DNA of 64,000 nucleotides from Bin87 sp965116785 (GTDB taxonomy: Bacteria > Chloroflexota > Dehalococcoidia > Lucifugimonadales > UBA3495): the NCBI GenBank assembly GCA_965116785.1, contig OZ220731.1:1302001-1366000 (forward strand), read 5' to 3'. The position numbers were made by a program, and so were the translations under genes. Below, piece by piece: positions 24,671 to 33,359 of the stretch; within the stretch, counting starts at the first letter, position 1, and every line of letters begins with the position of its first letter. A model generated the notes under the pieces. The model was not told the origin of the DNA and searched no databases. It saw only the letters and a list, made by a program, of their open reading frames with translations.

Positions 24671-25920
24671 TGGTCAGAGCCTGTGCCCACGGACGAAAGC
24701 AGTTCCCCGGCGCGTTCCAGCAGATGGTCCCGCCTCTCCGCGCTGAACCCGCGACTTTCCAGGTAGAGTCGCAGCGCCGTCAGGGGCTGGAGATCTGACG
24801 GTTCCACCGAGATGCGCCGGCGCTCTGCGTCGGTAACCTCTCGGGAAATGCTCGCCACGTAGTGGGCCGCCGAAAGCGCCGGACGCAGATCGGAATCCCT
24901 GAGCCTGGCGGACTGTTCCGAGGACAATTTGACCCGCAAGCGCACGATCGCTCCAGCCACCTTGTGTCGAGAAATAGCTCGGGTCACGAACTCGGCCGGA
25001 TTTTGCTCAACCTCAGGAACCGCGGTATCCACGGTGACAAACGGACGCGCCGCGACATTTTGGAACCGGAAGTCCGTCAGCCTCTGCCCTTGCGGTGCCC
25101 TGGCATCGATATCCACCACGCAGAAGCCCTTATGGTCCGACTCCTCCGAAAAGTCCACCCGCTGCAGACTGCCTGAGTACGCCACCGCCGGCCCGTCCCC
25201 GCCGGCCGGCCGCAGCACCTGGTGCTTGTGTATGTGTCCCAGGGCGACGTATTCCAGTTCCGGCCGCTGGACTGCGCTCACGTTCAGCACGTGATCGTTG
25301 CCCAGCATCATCGAACGCTCCGAGCCCACGGTAGCCCCGTTCACCGTGACGTGCCCCGTCAGTATCGCTGGTAGATCCGGGTCGATTCCCTGGGCGCGGC
25401 CGGCGATGGCCGCGGTCATCCGACGCTCGGTTTCCGCCCGGATCTCCTCAATACTGAGGCCGCGCGATTCCTCGCGGGCCAGCATCGCTCCACGAGACGG
25501 CCAAGGCACCGCCAGCACCTGCAGCGGGCCCGCTCTCGTTGGAACGGTGTACGTCTGCAGGCTGGCTCCGACATACACGTTGGGCACCTGCAACGTCGAG
25601 AATATTTCCACGGCGTGGGCTCGCCCGGATGCAGCCGGCAGATCGTGATTGCCGGGCAGCAAAAACGTCGCGATCCCGCCGTCCGAGAGCCGAAGCAACC
25701 GGCGAGCGAATTCCCGCTGGTGAGTCTGGCTCGGATCCCGCCCCTTGTACGCGTCGCCCGCCAGGACCACAACGTCGACCCCGTCGGCCAAGGCGAATTC
25801 CACCAGCTCGTCCAGCGCATCCAGGAAATCCCCCAGACGCGTGGACAGTCCGGTGGCCGGGTCGGTGCGGCCATAGTTTTCCACACCGATATGCAGGTCC
25901 GAGAAATGCAGGATCCTCAT
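24667..25920 (-). CDS. SbcD/Mre11-like DNA repair exonuclease (metallophosphoesterase)
   Basis: The 417-residue protein has the calcineurin-like phosphoesterase motifs in order: RILHFSDLHIG at the start, VVLAGDAYKGRDPS near residue 55, LLPGNHDLPAA near residue 92, ILTGHVTV near residue 186, and ALGHIHKHQ near residue 227. This is the layout of SbcD, the nuclease subunit of SbcCD. No SbcC partner is nearby. ATG 25920 begins the family's first strand; one at 25929 is also possible. It overlaps the P1 peptidase gene by 4 bp and heads the operon leading to panB. Confidence 0.88.
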   Translation of the reverse strand: MRILHFSDLHIGVENYGRTDPATGLSTRLGDFLDALDELVEFALADGVDVVVLAGDAYKGRDPSQTHQREFARRLLRLSDGGIATFLLPGNHDLPAASGRAHAVEIFSTLQVPNVYVGASLQTYTVPTRAGPLQVLAVPWPSRGAMLAREESRGLSIEEIRAETERRMTAAIAGRAQGIDPDLPAILTGHVTVNGATVGSERSMMLGNDHVLNVSAVQRPELEYVALGHIHKHQVLRPAGGDGPAVAYSGSLQRVDFSEESDHKGFCVVDIDARAPQGQRLTDFRFQNVAARPFVTVDTAVPEVEQNPAEFVTRAISRHKVAGAIVRLRVKLSSEQSARLRDSDLRPALSAAHYVASISREVTDAERRRISVEPSDLQPLTALRLYLESRGFSAERRDHLLERAGELLSSVGTGSDQ

Positions 25921-25988
25921 CGTCAGCATCTACGCGCGTCGCGGGTTGCTGATCCTGTAGCGGCGGCGACTACTGCGCTAAATCCGAG

Positions 25989-26762
25989 TCACGCCCGAAT
26001 ATCCGCCAGGAAACGACCGGCGCTTTGCCGGACGAAGTCCTGGATATTCACCGACATCAGACGTACACCGCGCTCGGCGAACTCACGGAACCGCCCGACG
26101 TTGTCCACTGTCATTCCCGCGCCGGCTACGCCGATGATCTTCCCTTCCGCAAGAGTCCCATCGATCACCTGCGAGATCGCCGCGTCCACGTCCGCCTGCG
26201 GCGGCATGCCCATGGCCTGGGTCAGGTCGCTGCTCCCCACCAGGATCGCGTCGACCCCGTCCACGGCGGCGATATCGCGCACGTTAGCGACCGCCTCCGG
26301 AGTTTCCACCATGCAGATCACCAGCGTCTCCCGGTTGGCCGCCTCGTAGTACTCGGCCGGCGGCAAACCGCTTCCCAGCCGGTTGGTTCGTCCGCCCGTC
26401 GCGCTGCTCCGGTCGCCCATTGGATAGTAGTGAGACGCCCGAGCCACCGCTTCGGCCTCCTCACGGTTGTTGACGTGCGGAACGATCAGACCCTGCGCGC
26501 CCCGATCCAGGAAGCGCAGCAACGTGGAGGGCTCGGCGTTGGGAACCCTCACCACCGGGGTGATGTCATGCAGTTCGGCCGCGCGGATCATGTTCTCGGA
26601 TTCAGAATCGTTCGATGAGCCATGCTCGCAGTCGATCCACGCCCAGTCGAAGCCCAGGACCCCGTACATTTCGACAACGATGGGGGCGTAAAAATTCACG
26701 CTGCCGCCAACCGCTATTTCACCGGCGAGCAGCTTGGCTTTGGCTCGGTTCGTCCTGACCAT
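25989..26762 (-). CDS. HpcH/HpaI aldolase/citrate lyase family protein
   Basis: The 257-residue TIM-barrel protein has FDWAWIDCEHGSSN near residue 39-52, a phosphate- or substrate-loop Arg, metal ligands Glu in MVETPEAV near residue 148 and Asp in VDAILVGSSDL near residue 167-177. Members cleave or form 2-keto-3-deoxy or 4-hydroxy-2-oxo acids with a divalent metal. ATG 26762 follows GGAG; longer in-frame readings would run into the RNase P RNA gene. It starts 64 bp after the 3' end of rnpB on the same strand and may be partly co-transcribed. Confidence 0.9.
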   Translation of the reverse strand: MVRTNRAKAKLLAGEIAVGGSVNFYAPIVVEMYGVLGFDWAWIDCEHGSSNDSESENMIRAAELHDITPVVRVPNAEPSTLLRFLDRGAQGLIVPHVNNREEAEAVARASHYYPMGDRSSATGGRTNRLGSGLPPAEYYEAANRETLVICMVETPEAVANVRDIAAVDGVDAILVGSSDLTQAMGMPPQADVDAAISQVIDGTLAEGKIIGVAGAGMTVDNVGRFREFAERGVRLMSVNIQDFVRQSAGRFLADIRA

Positions 26763-26825
26763 GTCGTTCTCCGTGTTCTGGTGAGGTCTGGCGGATTCCG
26801 CCGCTCGGGATTGCGATGCGGGAGT

Positions 26826-27266
26826 GGAGAATGCCGGTCGGCCTGTAAGCCGGGTTCTGTATCCGCCACCATCATTAGACGGAGGCAGGACGGTGGCCAT
26901 CTATCTAGCCCCGATGTGGTGTGACCCGCATCGCCCCGTGGGTCGGAGCAGCGTTGCCGCTGGGGTCAAGCGGCCAACCCGGGGACGAGCCGGACGCCCA
27001 TAGTCCCCCTATTTGGCCTTGCTCCAGGTGGGGTTTGGCCGCCGGTGCGTCGCCGCACGCGGCCGGGCGCTCTTACCGCCCGATTTCACCCTTGCCGACT
27101 AACCAAAGGAAGGCCGGCGGTATGTTTCTGTGCCACTTTCCGTCCCCGGCTCGGTCTCCCGCGCCGGAGCCTGGGCGTTACCCAGCACCCTGTCCGGTGG
27201 AGCCCGGACTTTCCTCCCCGAGGCGCGAGACCTCGCGGCGGCCACCCGGCCGGTCCGGCTTTCTCC
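26826..27266 (-). ncRNA. rnpB: RNase P RNA (bacterial type A-like)
   Basis: The minus strand contains the universal 5' element GAGGAAAGTCCGGGCTCC, the internal ACAGAAACATACCGCC-like block and the 3' element ACAGAACCCGGCTTACAGGC. The ends are set by the P1 helix: 5' GGAGAAAGCCGGACCGGC pairs with 3' GCCGACCGGCATTCTCC. The length is about 441 nt. This RNA is the catalytic part of the enzyme that trims tRNA 5' ends. A matching promoter lies directly upstream. Confidence 0.96.
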
Positions 27267-27273
27267 TGATGCG

Positions 27274-27302
27274 AGGCTAGCACGGGCATGTGGGAGGGTC
27301 AA
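27274..27302 (-). promoter_or_regulatory. Promoter of rnpB
   Basis: On the minus strand TTGACC (27302-27297) and TAGCCT (27279-27274) are separated by exactly 17 bp. The predicted start, about seven bases downstream, coincides with the start of the P1 helix of the RNase P RNA. Confidence 0.7.
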
Positions 27303-27386
27303 GCAAATGCGTTTCGGGCACGCTCAGAACCCGCCGCACAATCAGCTTCCCGTCCAACGTTTCGGGGCGGTCGGTTCCTGCATATG

Positions 27387-27392
27387 TATAAT
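27387..27392 (+). promoter_or_regulatory. Possible -10 element for the 2-hydroxyacid oxidase gene
   Basis: A perfect TATAAT lies 50 bp upstream of the ATG at 27443. No convincing -35 hexamer is seen at the right distance, so this is tentative. Confidence 0.4.
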
Positions 27393-27442
27393 GGCGACGC
27401 ACACGCACTCCCAGTTTCCAACCCAGCCTTGAGGTAGTCGCC

Positions 27443-28555
27443 ATGGCCACGGAACCCGTCAATATTTTCGAGTACGAGCAGATCGCCAAAGAGCGCATAG
27501 AGCAGGGCCACTACGATTTCATCGCCGGCGGCGCCACCGACGAGATCACCATCCGCCGCACTCGTGCCGTGTACGATTCGATCATGCTGCGGCCCCGCAT
27601 GATGGTGGACGTCGAAAACCGGTCCATGGCCACCACGGTTTTGGGCCAGGAAATCGCCCTACCGGTCATGCTCGACCCTGCCGGCAACCACAGCGCCGCT
27701 CACCCCGAGGCTGAGATTGCCACGGTCAAAGCGGCCGGGGATATGGGCACCCTGATGGTTCTCAGCTCCCACGCCTCACGCACTTTGGAGGACGTCGCGG
27801 CGTCCGCGTCCGGCCCACTCTGGTTCCAGCAGTATTTCTTCAAGGACCGCGGCCTCACGCTGGAGATGGCGGCGCGGGCGGAAGAGGCCGGATACTCCGC
27901 CATCTGCATGACCCTGGACGCCAAGATCAAGCCCAAGCGCGAACGCAACATCCGCAACGACTATGTCGGCGGCGAGTCCCCCAACTATGCCCAACTGGAC
28001 CTGGGCACGCACACCTGGAAGTTCGCCGCCGACGCTCCGGCCGGACCCAGCGACATCCGGGACGTGGCGTCCACCTGGGACGACCTCGAATGGTTCGCAT
28101 CCAACATCCGTCTCCCGGTCGTCGTGAAGGGCATCATGGCCGGCGAGGACGGCCGACTGTCCGCCGAAAACGGCGCCAAGGCGGTGATCGTCTCCAACCA
28201 TGGCGGCCGCTACCTGGACACCACGCCGGCCACAATCGAAGTTCTGCCAGAGGTGGTGAACGCCGTCGACGGCAACGCCGAAGTCTACCTGGACGGTGGC
28301 GTCCGGCGCGGAACCGACATCTTCAAAGCCGTGGCCCTTGGCGCCCGCGCGGTGTTGATCGGACGTCCCCTGTTCTGGGGGCTGGCCGTTGACGGCTCTC
28401 CGGGGGTAGCCGCGGTCCTAGAGCTGCTCCGAGACGAGCTGGACGCCACCATGGGCATGTGCGGCTGCCCCACGGTCGATAGCATCGGCTCAGCGACAAT
28501 CGATACAATTTCGCCCTTGTTGGCTGCATTTCCGTCACTCGCCGACTTCCGGTAG
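27443..28555 (+). CDS. FMN-dependent alpha-hydroxy acid oxidase/dehydrogenase
   Basis: The 370-residue protein belongs to the lactate oxidase, glycolate oxidase and mandelate dehydrogenase family. It starts with VNIFEYEQIAKERI, has YDFIAGGATDEITIRR near residue 25-40, the FMN region WFQQYFFKDRG near residue 127-137, VVVKGIMAGEDG near residue 226, and the catalytic His in VSNHGGRYLD near residue 250-259. It oxidises a 2-hydroxy acid to a 2-keto acid. The next gene on the strand, 215 bp away, encodes a ThDP enzyme that could act on such a keto acid. Confidence 0.93.
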   Translation: MATEPVNIFEYEQIAKERIEQGHYDFIAGGATDEITIRRTRAVYDSIMLRPRMMVDVENRSMATTVLGQEIALPVMLDPAGNHSAAHPEAEIATVKAAGDMGTLMVLSSHASRTLEDVAASASGPLWFQQYFFKDRGLTLEMAARAEEAGYSAICMTLDAKIKPKRERNIRNDYVGGESPNYAQLDLGTHTWKFAADAPAGPSDIRDVASTWDDLEWFASNIRLPVVVKGIMAGEDGRLSAENGAKAVIVSNHGGRYLDTTPATIEVLPEVVNAVDGNAEVYLDGGVRRGTDIFKAVALGARAVLIGRPLFWGLAVDGSPGVAAVLELLRDELDATMGMCGCPTVDSIGSATIDTISPLLAAFPSLADFR

Positions 28556-28770
28556 CCGCGCCCGTGTGGTGCGGAGGTCGCCCGACCGCGCCAATTGCCC
28601 CAAATGCGCCGGCCTAGCCCAAGCGACTTGCCGGTTGAGTTCGCGGAACTTTGGCGTGCCGGTCGGTCACGCCGTCTGAACGCCGGCCTTTTTACGTCGT
28701 TTTCGCCATGTGTCGCGGCACTCGATCGTAGTATTCTCACGTCGATCAGCCCTGTCTTTGAGGATTTGAA

Positions 28771-30477
28771 ATGTACAACCATGCCCCGGTGGAGAGTGTC
28801 GCGGAGGCTTACCTGGAGTTGCTGGCCTCCCGAGGGATAGACTATTTCTTCGGCAACGGCGGGACCGATTTCGCGCCCATCATCGAGGCCTACGCCAAGC
28901 GACAGGTGCAGGAACTGCCGGCGCCGCGTCCCATCCCGGTGCCCCACGAGGTCACCGCAGTGAGCATGGCTCATGGCTACACCATGATTACCGGACGTCC
29001 GCAGGTGGTGATGGTGCACACCGTTCCCGGCACCGCCAACGCCATCGGGGGCATCGTCAACGCCGCCCGCTCCAACGTGCCCATGCTCTTCAGCGCCGGA
29101 CGCACGCCCCTCACGGAAGGAGACGCGCGGGGTTCCCGCGACGGAAGCATCCACTGGGCGCAGGAGTCCTTCGACCAGGCCGCAATGGTCCGCGAGTGGG
29201 TGAAGTGGGACTACGAACTTCGCCACGGCGCCGATCTGGAAAACCTGGTGGACCGAGCCTTCGCCATCGCCGAGAGCCCGCCGGCAGGGCCGGTGTATTT
29301 AACCATGCCACGGGAGGTGCTGGCCGAGGAAATCGAGGGCCTGTCGTACCGCGACGCTTCCCGCCAACAGAAGGCCGGGGACCGGCTGCCCACGCCGGAA
29401 ATCATTGGGCAGGCTGCCCGCGCCCTGGCCGGGGCGCGCAATCCCGTCCTGGTCACCCGGGGCGGCGGCAAGGACCCCAGGGCGGTCGCGCCTCTGGTGG
29501 AGTTGGCCGAACTGCTGGGCATGGCGGTGTTCGAATCCGGCGCGCTGTACGCCAATTTCCCGAAAAACCACTCCCTGTACGCCGGGTCCGACATCGGGCT
29601 GGCGTTGGCCGATGCGGACGCGGTCGTGGTGCTCGAAGCCGACGTGCCGTGGACCCCCAAGCGGCACCAGCCGGCCGAAGGCGCCCAGGTAATCGGCATC
29701 GGCGATGATCCGCTCTTCTCCACCTATCCGGTGCGCGGGTTCCAGGTCGACCTGAACCTTTCCGGGACTCCCCGTTTGGTCCTCCAGGCATTGGTGGATG
29801 CGATCAGCGAGACCGGGGTCGACACTGGAGCCGTGGAAAAACGCGCTGGTGAATGGGAGCGTCGCAACGACGAGATGCGCGCCGGGTGGCTGCGGCAGGC
29901 CAATGCTGCCAGCGACCAAGCGCCCATCAACAAATCATGGTTCACCAGGTGCCTTTCCGACGTGTTGGACGACGATACCATCGTGCTGAACGAGCTGGGC
30001 ATCGACGCCGTGCAGGTCGACGTCAGGAAGCCGGGAAGTTTCTTCGGCGTGCCGGTATCCGGCGGGCTAGGCTGGGGGATTGGCGCCGCGCTGGGCGCGA
30101 AACTGGCCGATCCGGACCGGACGGTGATCTGCTGCGTCGGGGACGGGTCATACATCTTCGGTTCCGGCACCGCCGGGCACATCGTGTCCGACGCGCAGGG
30201 CTTGCCCATCCTGACCATCGTGTGGAACAACGGCATCTGGAACGCCGTTCAGAGCGCGACCCGCGGCACCTACGCCGAGGGCTACGCGGTGCAGAACAAC
30301 AACTTCGCGATTACGACGCTGTCCCAGTCGTTCCAGTATGAGCTGATCTGCCAGGCAGCCGGCGGCTACGGAGAGCGGGTTGAGGACCCGGCGGACGTGC
30401 CGGCGGCGCTGGAACGGGCCCTGAACGCAGTGCGGCACGAAAAGCGCCAGGGCCTGCTCAACGTGATCGGGCAGTAG
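28771..30477 (+). CDS. Thiamine-diphosphate-dependent enzyme (acetolactate synthase/benzoylformate decarboxylase family)
   Basis: The 568-residue protein has the three-domain ThDP layout. The activating Glu is in VPHEVTAVSMAHGY near residue 53-66, the middle domain spans about residues 205-340, and the ThDP motif GDGSYIFGSGTAGH...NNGIWN is near residue 456-489. Family members decarboxylate or carboligate 2-keto acids. The second-domain FAD contacts of true acetolactate synthases are not obvious. Linked to an FMN 2-hydroxyacid oxidase, it may complete a mandelate-like hydroxyacid route. Substrate unknown. Confidence 0.88.
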   Translation: MYNHAPVESVAEAYLELLASRGIDYFFGNGGTDFAPIIEAYAKRQVQELPAPRPIPVPHEVTAVSMAHGYTMITGRPQVVMVHTVPGTANAIGGIVNAARSNVPMLFSAGRTPLTEGDARGSRDGSIHWAQESFDQAAMVREWVKWDYELRHGADLENLVDRAFAIAESPPAGPVYLTMPREVLAEEIEGLSYRDASRQQKAGDRLPTPEIIGQAARALAGARNPVLVTRGGGKDPRAVAPLVELAELLGMAVFESGALYANFPKNHSLYAGSDIGLALADADAVVVLEADVPWTPKRHQPAEGAQVIGIGDDPLFSTYPVRGFQVDLNLSGTPRLVLQALVDAISETGVDTGAVEKRAGEWERRNDEMRAGWLRQANAASDQAPINKSWFTRCLSDVLDDDTIVLNELGIDAVQVDVRKPGSFFGVPVSGGLGWGIGAALGAKLADPDRTVICCVGDGSYIFGSGTAGHIVSDAQGLPILTIVWNNGIWNAVQSATRGTYAEGYAVQNNNFAITTLSQSFQYELICQAAGGYGERVEDPADVPAALERALNAVRHEKRQGLLNVIGQ

Positions 30478-30908
30478 TCCCTCCGAAACGATGCGATCAG
30501 GCGCTCCGGTTCAGTCGACGGACCGGGCGTTTACTCTGGGTTTTGTCGCACGCGCAATCGCTCCGTTATCCCTGGCAGAGACCAGCAACACAACAACCGA
30601 GCCACATACCTGCCGGTGAACCCGCTTTCCCAATGTGTTCACTTGCGAAAGGTCCGCTGGGCACGCGTGAGAGTCTGACCCGCGTTGACGACTCCGGTGA
30701 TGCTGCGTATCATTTTGCGCCGTATGTGCAGCGCAGGCTCCGGATTCACTTGAGCCCCTTGCCGACCACTCCGGGTCGAGTGGTGGGCGGGTGCATGGCG
30801 CGCCGGGTGAGCAACTAGCTCCAGATTTCGCTGCGCTCGCGTTTCCCCGTCTTCCCCGCAATTGTGTGCGTCTGATGACGCTTGGCTACTGATGATGGTG
30901 AAACGTAC
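30478..30908. other. Intergenic stretch without a recognisable gene
   Basis: These 431 bp separate the ThDP enzyme from the ABC importer operon. A weak hairpin (CCGGT...ACCGG, 30506-30526) followed by GCGTTT may end the upstream transcript. I see no convincing coding frame or structured RNA. The importer promoter must lie in the distal part, but no clear hexamer pair was found. Confidence 0.5.
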
Positions 30909-31802
30909 ATGCAACGAAAATTTCTCGCGCGCGCTGTCCTTGTTGTTGGACTGATCTCGGCCCTCCTGGTACTGGCCGCCTGCGCCGAAGACGAAAAACC
31001 TGTCCTCTATCTGGGCGGCATTCCAGATCAGGATGTCGCCGTCCTGGAAGCCCGCTTCAACCTGCTCGCGGAGCACATCAGCGAGGAGACCGGGGTCTCT
31101 GCTCGATACCTTCCGTCCCAGTCCTACTCCGCCCTGGTAACCGGCTGGGACAACGACGATGTCCAGCTGGCCTGGTATGGCGGCCTGACCGGCGTCCAGG
31201 CCCGTCTCGCGGTACCCGGCTCCCAGGCCGTGGCCCAGCGCAGCACCGACGAAAACTTCACATCGGTGTTCGTCGCCGACCCCGACTCGGGCATATCCTC
31301 GCTGTCTGATCTCAAAGAGCGCACCTTCACCTTTGGCAGCGAGAGTTCGACCTCGGGCAACCTGATGCCACGCTTCTTCCTCGGGCAGGAAGGGATCGTG
31401 CCTGAAAACGATTTCAAGAGCGTGGCCTACAGCGGCTCGCACGACGCCACCTGGAAGCAGGTTGAGGCCGGCGCGGTCGAAGCTGGCGCCCTCAACGCCA
31501 ACGTGTGGAAAACTCGCCTTGAAAAGGGCGACGTTGACGCCTCACGGGTCACCGCCTTCTACACCTCCCCGGGCTACGTCGACTATCACTGGGTGGTCCG
31601 CCCAGGGCTGGACGAAGTCTACGGCTCCGGTTTCACCCAGCGTTTGGTTGATGCCGTCCTCAAGCTGAACGCTTCCAACGGGGGACGCGACCAGGAAATC
31701 ATGAACGCCTTCCAGGCTGACCGGTTCATTCCCACGTCAAATGAAAACTACCTCCCCATCGAAAATATCGCCCGCGACCTCGGCCTCATCTCCGAACAGT
31801 AA
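30909..31802 (+). CDS. PhnD-type ABC transporter substrate-binding lipoprotein (phosphonate/phosphite/selenate type)
   Basis: The 297-residue protein begins with a lipoprotein signal peptide ending in the lipobox LVLAAC near residue 22-27, so it is exported and membrane-anchored. The mature part has YLGGIPDQDVAVLEARFNLL, DDVQLAWYGGLTGVQARLAV and NFTSVFVADPDSGISSLSDLKERTF. This is the PhnD pattern and looks particularly like the branch annotated as putative selenate binding. Ligand choice among phosphonate, phosphite and selenate is not settled. It heads a four-gene importer operon. Confidence 0.87.
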   Translation: MQRKFLARAVLVVGLISALLVLAACAEDEKPVLYLGGIPDQDVAVLEARFNLLAEHISEETGVSARYLPSQSYSALVTGWDNDDVQLAWYGGLTGVQARLAVPGSQAVAQRSTDENFTSVFVADPDSGISSLSDLKERTFTFGSESSTSGNLMPRFFLGQEGIVPENDFKSVAYSGSHDATWKQVEAGAVEAGALNANVWKTRLEKGDVDASRVTAFYTSPGYVDYHWVVRPGLDEVYGSGFTQRLVDAVLKLNASNGGRDQEIMNAFQADRFIPTSNENYLPIENIARDLGLISEQ

Positions 31803-32553
31803 CCGTCCGGCGATCCTGATCGACGGCGCCGGCAAGACCTACGGCGCCGTCGAGGCCGTCCGCCCACTGTCGTTGGCCATCCAGCCGGGTGAGACCGTCG
31901 CGCTGCTGGGACCCAGCGGCAGCGGCAAGACCACCCTGCTGTCAATGATCGCCGGCGAGTTGGAGCCCTCCGAGGGATCCATCCACCTGGGCGGCAAGGA
32001 CCTGGCCGACCTCCATCCCGGACGCGAACTCTCCCGCGAGGTGGGCATGATCCACCAGCAGTACGATCTCGTCCCCAACCTCTCGTCCCTGCAGAACGTG
32101 CTGGCCGGTCGGTTGGGAGACTGGGGGCTGTTCAAATCGGTGGTTTCCCTGGTGTGGCCCCGGGACCGGCAGATGGGCATGAGCGCCCTGGAACGGGTGG
32201 GCGTCAGCGATCGCGCGCGGGTTCGCGCCGGTTTTCTGTCCGGCGGCGAGCAGCAACGGGTGGCCGTGGCCCGTCTCCTGGTGCAGGATCCCGCCATCAT
32301 AGTCGCCGACGAACCGGTCTCCTCGCTGGATCCGGCCCGGGCCGAAGAGGTGATGGGTATCCTGACCGAATCTGCTCGCCAGGCGGGCAAAACCCTGGTG
32401 GCCACCGTCCATTCCACCGAGGTGGCGCGAACCTACTTCGGTCGCCTGATCGGCCTTCGCAACGGCGAGGTTGAATTCGACCTTCCGTCCCATTTCGTCG
32501 CCGACGACCAACTGGATGCCCTCTACTCGCTGGAAGGCCTGAGGGATGAATGA
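31741..32553 (+). CDS. PhnC-type ABC transporter ATP-binding protein
   Basis: The 270-residue ATPase has Walker A LLGPSGSGKTTLL near residue 55-67, a Q-loop in GMIHQQYDLVPN, the signature LSGGEQQRVAVARLLVQDP near residue 165-183 and Walker B IIVADEPVSSLDP near residue 185. It powers import with the two permeases downstream. ATG 31741 overlaps the binding-protein gene by 62 bp. No in-frame start exists nearer the conserved domain, so the first 26 residues are an untypical leader. It overlaps the next gene by eight bases. Confidence 0.9.
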   Translation: MKTTSPSKISPATSASSPNSNRPAILIDGAGKTYGAVEAVRPLSLAIQPGETVALLGPSGSGKTTLLSMIAGELEPSEGSIHLGGKDLADLHPGRELSREVGMIHQQYDLVPNLSSLQNVLAGRLGDWGLFKSVVSLVWPRDRQMGMSALERVGVSDRARVRAGFLSGGEQQRVAVARLLVQDPAIIVADEPVSSLDPARAEEVMGILTESARQAGKTLVATVHSTEVARTYFGRLIGLRNGEVEFDLPSHFVADDQLDALYSLEGLRDE

Positions 32554-33355
32554 GCGCGCCCACGAGGGATCCCTGGGTGGACGCGGCGCGCTGACCGCAA
32601 TCCTGCTGATCGCTTTCGCGGTCAGCCTGGTGGGCATCGGATGGGATGACGGGCTGCTCAACGCCGGCGGCGTCCGCGCCGTGGGGCAGATCCTGGCGGC
32701 CGCCATCCAACCGCAGCTGGACCTGAACGTCCTGTCCATCGGAGCGCGTTCGACTTGGACCACCCTGGCCTACGCCTGGGCCGGCATGACCATCGCGCTG
32801 CTCATCGGCCTGCCGCTGGGCGTGATCGGCTCCGGAACAGTGGTGCGGTCGCCCTGGGCCCGCCGGTGGAACATCTCATCGGCGCGGTTTGCGCTGGCGG
32901 TGTTCAGGGCCATCCACGAGCTGGTGTGGGCCTGGTTGTTCATCGCGGCCCTCGGCCTGTCTCCGATGGCCGGCGTGCTCGCGCTGGGGTTACCCTACGG
33001 AGGCATCCTGGGTCGGATCTACGCAGAACTGTTGCAGGACGTGCCGGATGCCCCGTTGCGCGCCTTGCGGAGTGCCGGAGCGTCCGAATGGCGCGTCTTC
33101 TGGTTTGGTCGCCTCCCCATGGCGCTGCCCGACATGCTCAGCTATACCTTCTATCGTCTGGAGTGCGGCATACGGTCGGCCGCCATCCTGAGCTTCGTCG
33201 GTCTGGGCGGCCTTGGCCATAACATTCAGATTTCCTTGCAGGATATCGACTACAGCCGCATGTGGACTTTCGTTTATTTCCTCATCGTGCTGGTGCTCGT
33301 GGTGGACCTGTGGAGCACGCTGGTCCGTCGTCGCGTCGCCATCGAGCAGGGCTAG
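32546..33355 (+). CDS. PhnE-type ABC transporter permease (first)
   Basis: The 269-residue membrane protein has about six hydrophobic segments and the binding-protein-dependent permease EAA-like loop: LRALRSAGASEWRVFWFGRLPMALPDM near residue 171-197. The FRAIHELVWAWLF segment is typical of phosphonate-type permeases. It overlaps the ATPase gene by eight bases and ends four bases before the second permease gene. The two PhnE proteins probably form a heterodimeric channel. Confidence 0.9.
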   Translation: MNERAHEGSLGGRGALTAILLIAFAVSLVGIGWDDGLLNAGGVRAVGQILAAAIQPQLDLNVLSIGARSTWTTLAYAWAGMTIALLIGLPLGVIGSGTVVRSPWARRWNISSARFALAVFRAIHELVWAWLFIAALGLSPMAGVLALGLPYGGILGRIYAELLQDVPDAPLRALRSAGASEWRVFWFGRLPMALPDMLSYTFYRLECGIRSAAILSFVGLGGLGHNIQISLQDIDYSRMWTFVYFLIVLVLVVDLWSTLVRRRVAIEQG

Positions 33356-33359
33356 CATC

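Noticed and set aside
26763..26900. N-terminal extension of the HpcH/HpaI aldolase
   Set aside because: The longer frame runs into the 3' end of the RNase P RNA and lacks family similarity; ATG 26762 with GGAG fits.
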